Source of the DNA: Clarkia xantiana subsp. parviflora
Taxonomy: Eukaryota; Streptophyta; Magnoliopsida; Myrtales; Onagraceae
Assembly (NCBI GenBank): GCA_036873135.1
Contig: JAPTYO010000002.1
Coordinates: 1,198,952-1,262,951 of the forward strand
Length of the DNA: 64,000 nt
Direction of reading: 5' to 3'
A model generated the notes under the pieces. The model worked only from the letters and a program-made list of their open reading frames with translations. It had not been told where the DNA came from and did not search any database. The position numbers and the translations under genes were made by a program. The first letter of the stretch is position 1. Every line of letters starts with the position of its first letter. Positions 61,137 through 64,000 of this stretch are shown piece by piece.

Positions 61137-63758
61137 ATGGCGAAAGATTCCTGTAACTCTGAAGAAGCCAGTGTGGCCGCCGATCTCGTTGCCTTCTTGA
61201 ACGCTTCTCCCACTGCTTTTCATGCCGTTGGTAACTCCGTCAGCTTTTCCCCCCTGGTATTGATATCGTTAATTGCAGAGTATGTCCAACCTTATTGAGC
61301 TTTTCATTTGGCTGATGTTTTGTTTAGATGAAGCAAAGAGGCGATTGCTCGATGCGGGGTTCGAGCGGATCTCAGAGAGAGAGGATTGGAAGTTGGAAGC
61401 TGGAAATAAGTATTTCTTCACGAGGAACTACTCTACAATTGTGGCTTTTGCTGTCGGTAAAAAGTAATGATCAAGTTTATCCTTCTCTTATTTGGATGGT
61501 GGATTTGTGCGAGTCATTGATCGATAATTCCTGTGGGATTTTTTTGTGATGGGTATGTTCATTAGATTTGTTGCTGGAAATGGGTTCAGTATAGTTGGTG
61601 CTCATACAGATAGTCCTTGCTTGAAACTTAAGCCCGTCACTAAGGTAATTGAAATTGTTCATCAGCCTCTTCATTTTGAAGTTGTAAATACTACATTGGA
61701 TAATGGAATGATACATCCTATAAGAGTTGAGTATTCAACTTTGCGAAATTGGTGGTTTCTGCAGGTCACAAAAGGTGGTTATCTGGAAATTGGTGTCCAA
61801 ACTTATGGAGGTGGTCTTTGGCATACATGGTTTGATCGTGACTTGACTTTGGCTGGACGATTAATGATAAGTGAAGAAACGAGTGGAGAAGTCAAGTATT
61901 CCCAAAAGCTTGTTAGAATAGAGGGTCCAATCATGCGCATTCCTACCCTTGCAATTCACTTGGATAGGTGTGTCTTGGCTTTGAAACGAGTTTATATCTG
62001 TTTAATTTGAAATTATTATGATTCACTGATTACTTATAGGATCATATAAATATATCAAATGATGTTGATTTTAGAAAATGAACCTAATTTAACTCCTAGT
62101 TAGCTTTTATCTCTGGCCATGACTTTTATTTGTATTTGTTAATCATGTCATGTGGGCAGAGGTGTTAATGATGGATTTAAGGTGAATACACAGTCACATC
62201 TTCTTCCTGTGCTGGCCACAGCCATTAAGGTATCATTGTTTGCCATTATTCTTTGTGCTTATGTATTTATCTGAAGTATCGGCCAATTTATATCTATCAA
62301 ATTGAAGTTTCTGCTTTTAATGGTATTTGGTAAGTGCTAGATTGGGTTATTCAGTTGATTTGATATTGGCTTTTATATCGTTCAGGCTGAACTGAATAAA
62401 CAAGTCCCTGTTGAAGACGGCACAGAAGGTCAGACCAAAATTAGTAGCGAAAACTCGAAGCACCACTCGCTTCTTCTACAGGTGATTAGCCTTTGAATTT
62501 GGTATTTTTATATCAACAATATTTTGTGAACAAGTTTTCCTTTCAGGCAGGTTCTTGCAATTCAAATTTATGGTCATTTGTTATTAGTTTGACCCATCTA
62601 TATATCGCATGCTTGCCTCTCTTCGTAGCTAGTGAAAATCAGTAAATATTATTAATTATGGGTACATCTTGGTACAAAGCAGGCAGGTTGTACAATGAGT
62701 TTGCACTTCTACTCTTTTTTGTAGCTGCTAGCAAAGCAGGCAGGTTGTAAACCAGAAGAAATATACGATTTTGAAATTCAAGCGTGCGACACCCAACCTA
62801 GTGTAATAGCTGGTGCCATGAAGGAGTTTATTTTCTCTGGAAGACTCGACAATCTCTGCATGTCATTTTGCTCTTTGAAGGTACACAATTATCTTCGGAT
62901 AGACGCTTTTGATGTTTGAGCTTCCTGACTTCCAGTAGTTTTGTTTGTTTTTGTTTTTGAACTCTCTCCTATAAGTTTATATGTTATTACATATAAAGGA
63001 ATGGCCTCGACTTGATAACAGTAGAATTGACTGTTTATTTTTTGAATAAAATATCGAATTTAGTGTTAAATCAACGGATTTCTTATACGATATTTTTCTC
63101 ATTCTTACTTTCTTGAAAATTGAATTGGGTGGTGACGGTTCCAGGCACTGATAGATGCAACATCATCAGAAAACAGCCTTGAGGCTGAGACTGGTGTAAG
63201 AATGGTAGCACTATTTGATCACGAGGAGGTGGGATCTAATTCAGCCCAAGGAGCTGGGTCTCCTGTCATGTTCGATGCTCTCTCACGGATCACATACTCC
63301 TTCACCTCCGACTCTAAGGTATGCTATTCAGAGTTTTATTATACTCCATTGATTAGTTAAAGAATTAAAATCCCTAATGTGTTCAATCTTGACAAGGAAC
63401 TATGTTATTTTTTTGGTCATAGGAACTATGCTATTCATGTCATTGTTTTTTTTCCCTTCTCAGCTAATTCAGAAGGCAATCCAGCATAGTTATCTTGTAT
63501 CAGCTGATATGGCTCATGCCCTTCACCCAAATTACATGGTTAGTTTTTTTTTTTTTCTTCTTTCCGCATGCTGTAAATGTTATTAGTCTAATGAGGTGAC
63601 ATGGTAAATGTTGTCAGGACAAACATGAAGAGAACCACCAACCTAAGATGCATGGAGGACTTGTGATCAAGCACAACGCAAACCAACGATATGCAACAAA
63701 TGCAGTCACTTCCTTCATTTTAAAAGAGATTGCAAAGAAGCACAATCTTCCTGTCCAG
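61137..63758 (+). CDS. Aspartyl aminopeptidase (M18, DNPEP/At5g60160-like), 3' end cut
   Basis: Exons 61137-61230, 61328-61463, 61566-61644, 61765-61967, 62160-62229, 62386-62481, 62725-62880, 63145-63318, 63464-63538 and 63618-63758 give the first 408 residues; the rest is beyond the window. Zinc-site motifs of the M18 family are visible: GAHTDSPCLKLKP with His near residue 90, SGRLDNLCM with the bridging Asp, and LFDHEEVGSNSAQGAGSP with the catalytic/ligand Glu pair near 305-306. MDKHEENHQPKMHGG and KHNANQRYATNAVTS follow. The C-terminal GCGSTIGP and SMHS motifs are off the edge. The enzyme releases N-terminal Asp/Glu in the cytosol as a large oligomer. The first in-frame ATG is 61137. Confidence 0.95.
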
Positions 63759-63921
63759 GTTGGTTTCCTCTTGCTTTATGATTCAACAAACCGTGTTTCA
63801 TCTTCGAGTTTCACCATATGCTAAAGATCATAAAGAAGTCATTTTTGTCAAAAGTAAAAGCTTTTGGGTAAATTTGCTTGCGTGAAATTAAGGTAGAGCT
63901 TATATAATTGGATTAATAGGT

Positions 63922-64000
63922 CTTTCGGTACAACATGTTTGATCAGTTTCGATTTTTGGTGCAACAATTTTTTTTTTTTTTTGTATACTTTAGAACTTGT
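63922..64000. mobile_element. Start of another family A fold-back arm (cut by edge)
   Basis: GGTACAACATGTTTGATCAG and TTTTGGTGCAACAATTTTTT match the outer arm pattern of the family A elements. It lies in the last visible intron of the aminopeptidase gene; the rest is outside the window. Confidence 0.45.

Overview
This window is nuclear DNA from a flowering plant, almost certainly a eudicot. It is AT-rich, its genes are heavily split by GT-AG introns, and every recognisable protein is closest to plant (Arabidopsis-type) families. No bacterial, viral or organellar gene cluster is present. The species cannot be fixed from the sequence.

Layout: (1) 1-2539, minus: 5' three exons of a secreted GDSL/SGNH esterase, cut by the left edge. 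(2) 4644-31640, plus: a complete 51-exon callose synthase of the CALS10/GSL8 type, 1895 residues, stretched to 27 kb by transposons in its introns. (3) 33587-34344, plus: a short NOI/RIN4-family protein. (4) 35718-38964, minus: a five-finger CCCH zinc-finger protein. (5) 42863-45343, minus: autophagy protein ATG16. (6) 48543-54921, plus: TELO2/EMB2423, the PIKK-stabilising factor. (7) 57337-59640, plus: 26S proteasome lid subunit RPN7. (8) 61137 to the right edge, plus: aspartyl aminopeptidase (M18), cut by the edge. In the full-length genes every exon junction keeps frame, so these are intact gene models rather than fragments. They are housekeeping or signalling genes and do not form a pathway. 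GDSL, NOI, CCCH and TELO2 genes also neighbour each other on Arabidopsis chromosome 3 (recalled from memory), so the block looks like conserved ancestral gene order with CALS10 and ATG16 interleaved.

Spaces between genes and inside introns hold several classes of mobile element. These include a young 2.1-kb non-autonomous LTR element with two identical 193-bp LTRs in CALS10 intron 43, and an older LTR element with a TRIM nested in its 3' LTR in intron 34. There are also two or three families of long fold-back (near-palindromic) elements, a PIF/Harbinger-like MITE in TELO2 intron 12, and a decayed RNase H-like (LINE-type) remnant. One fold-back family carries a CACGTG G-box in each arm in all four complete copies. 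Four introns appear to use GC-AG splice sites. Several short tandem duplications are nearly perfect and therefore recent. I found nothing that amounts to a new multi-gene system; the fold-back family with paired G-boxes is the most distinctive unexplained structure.
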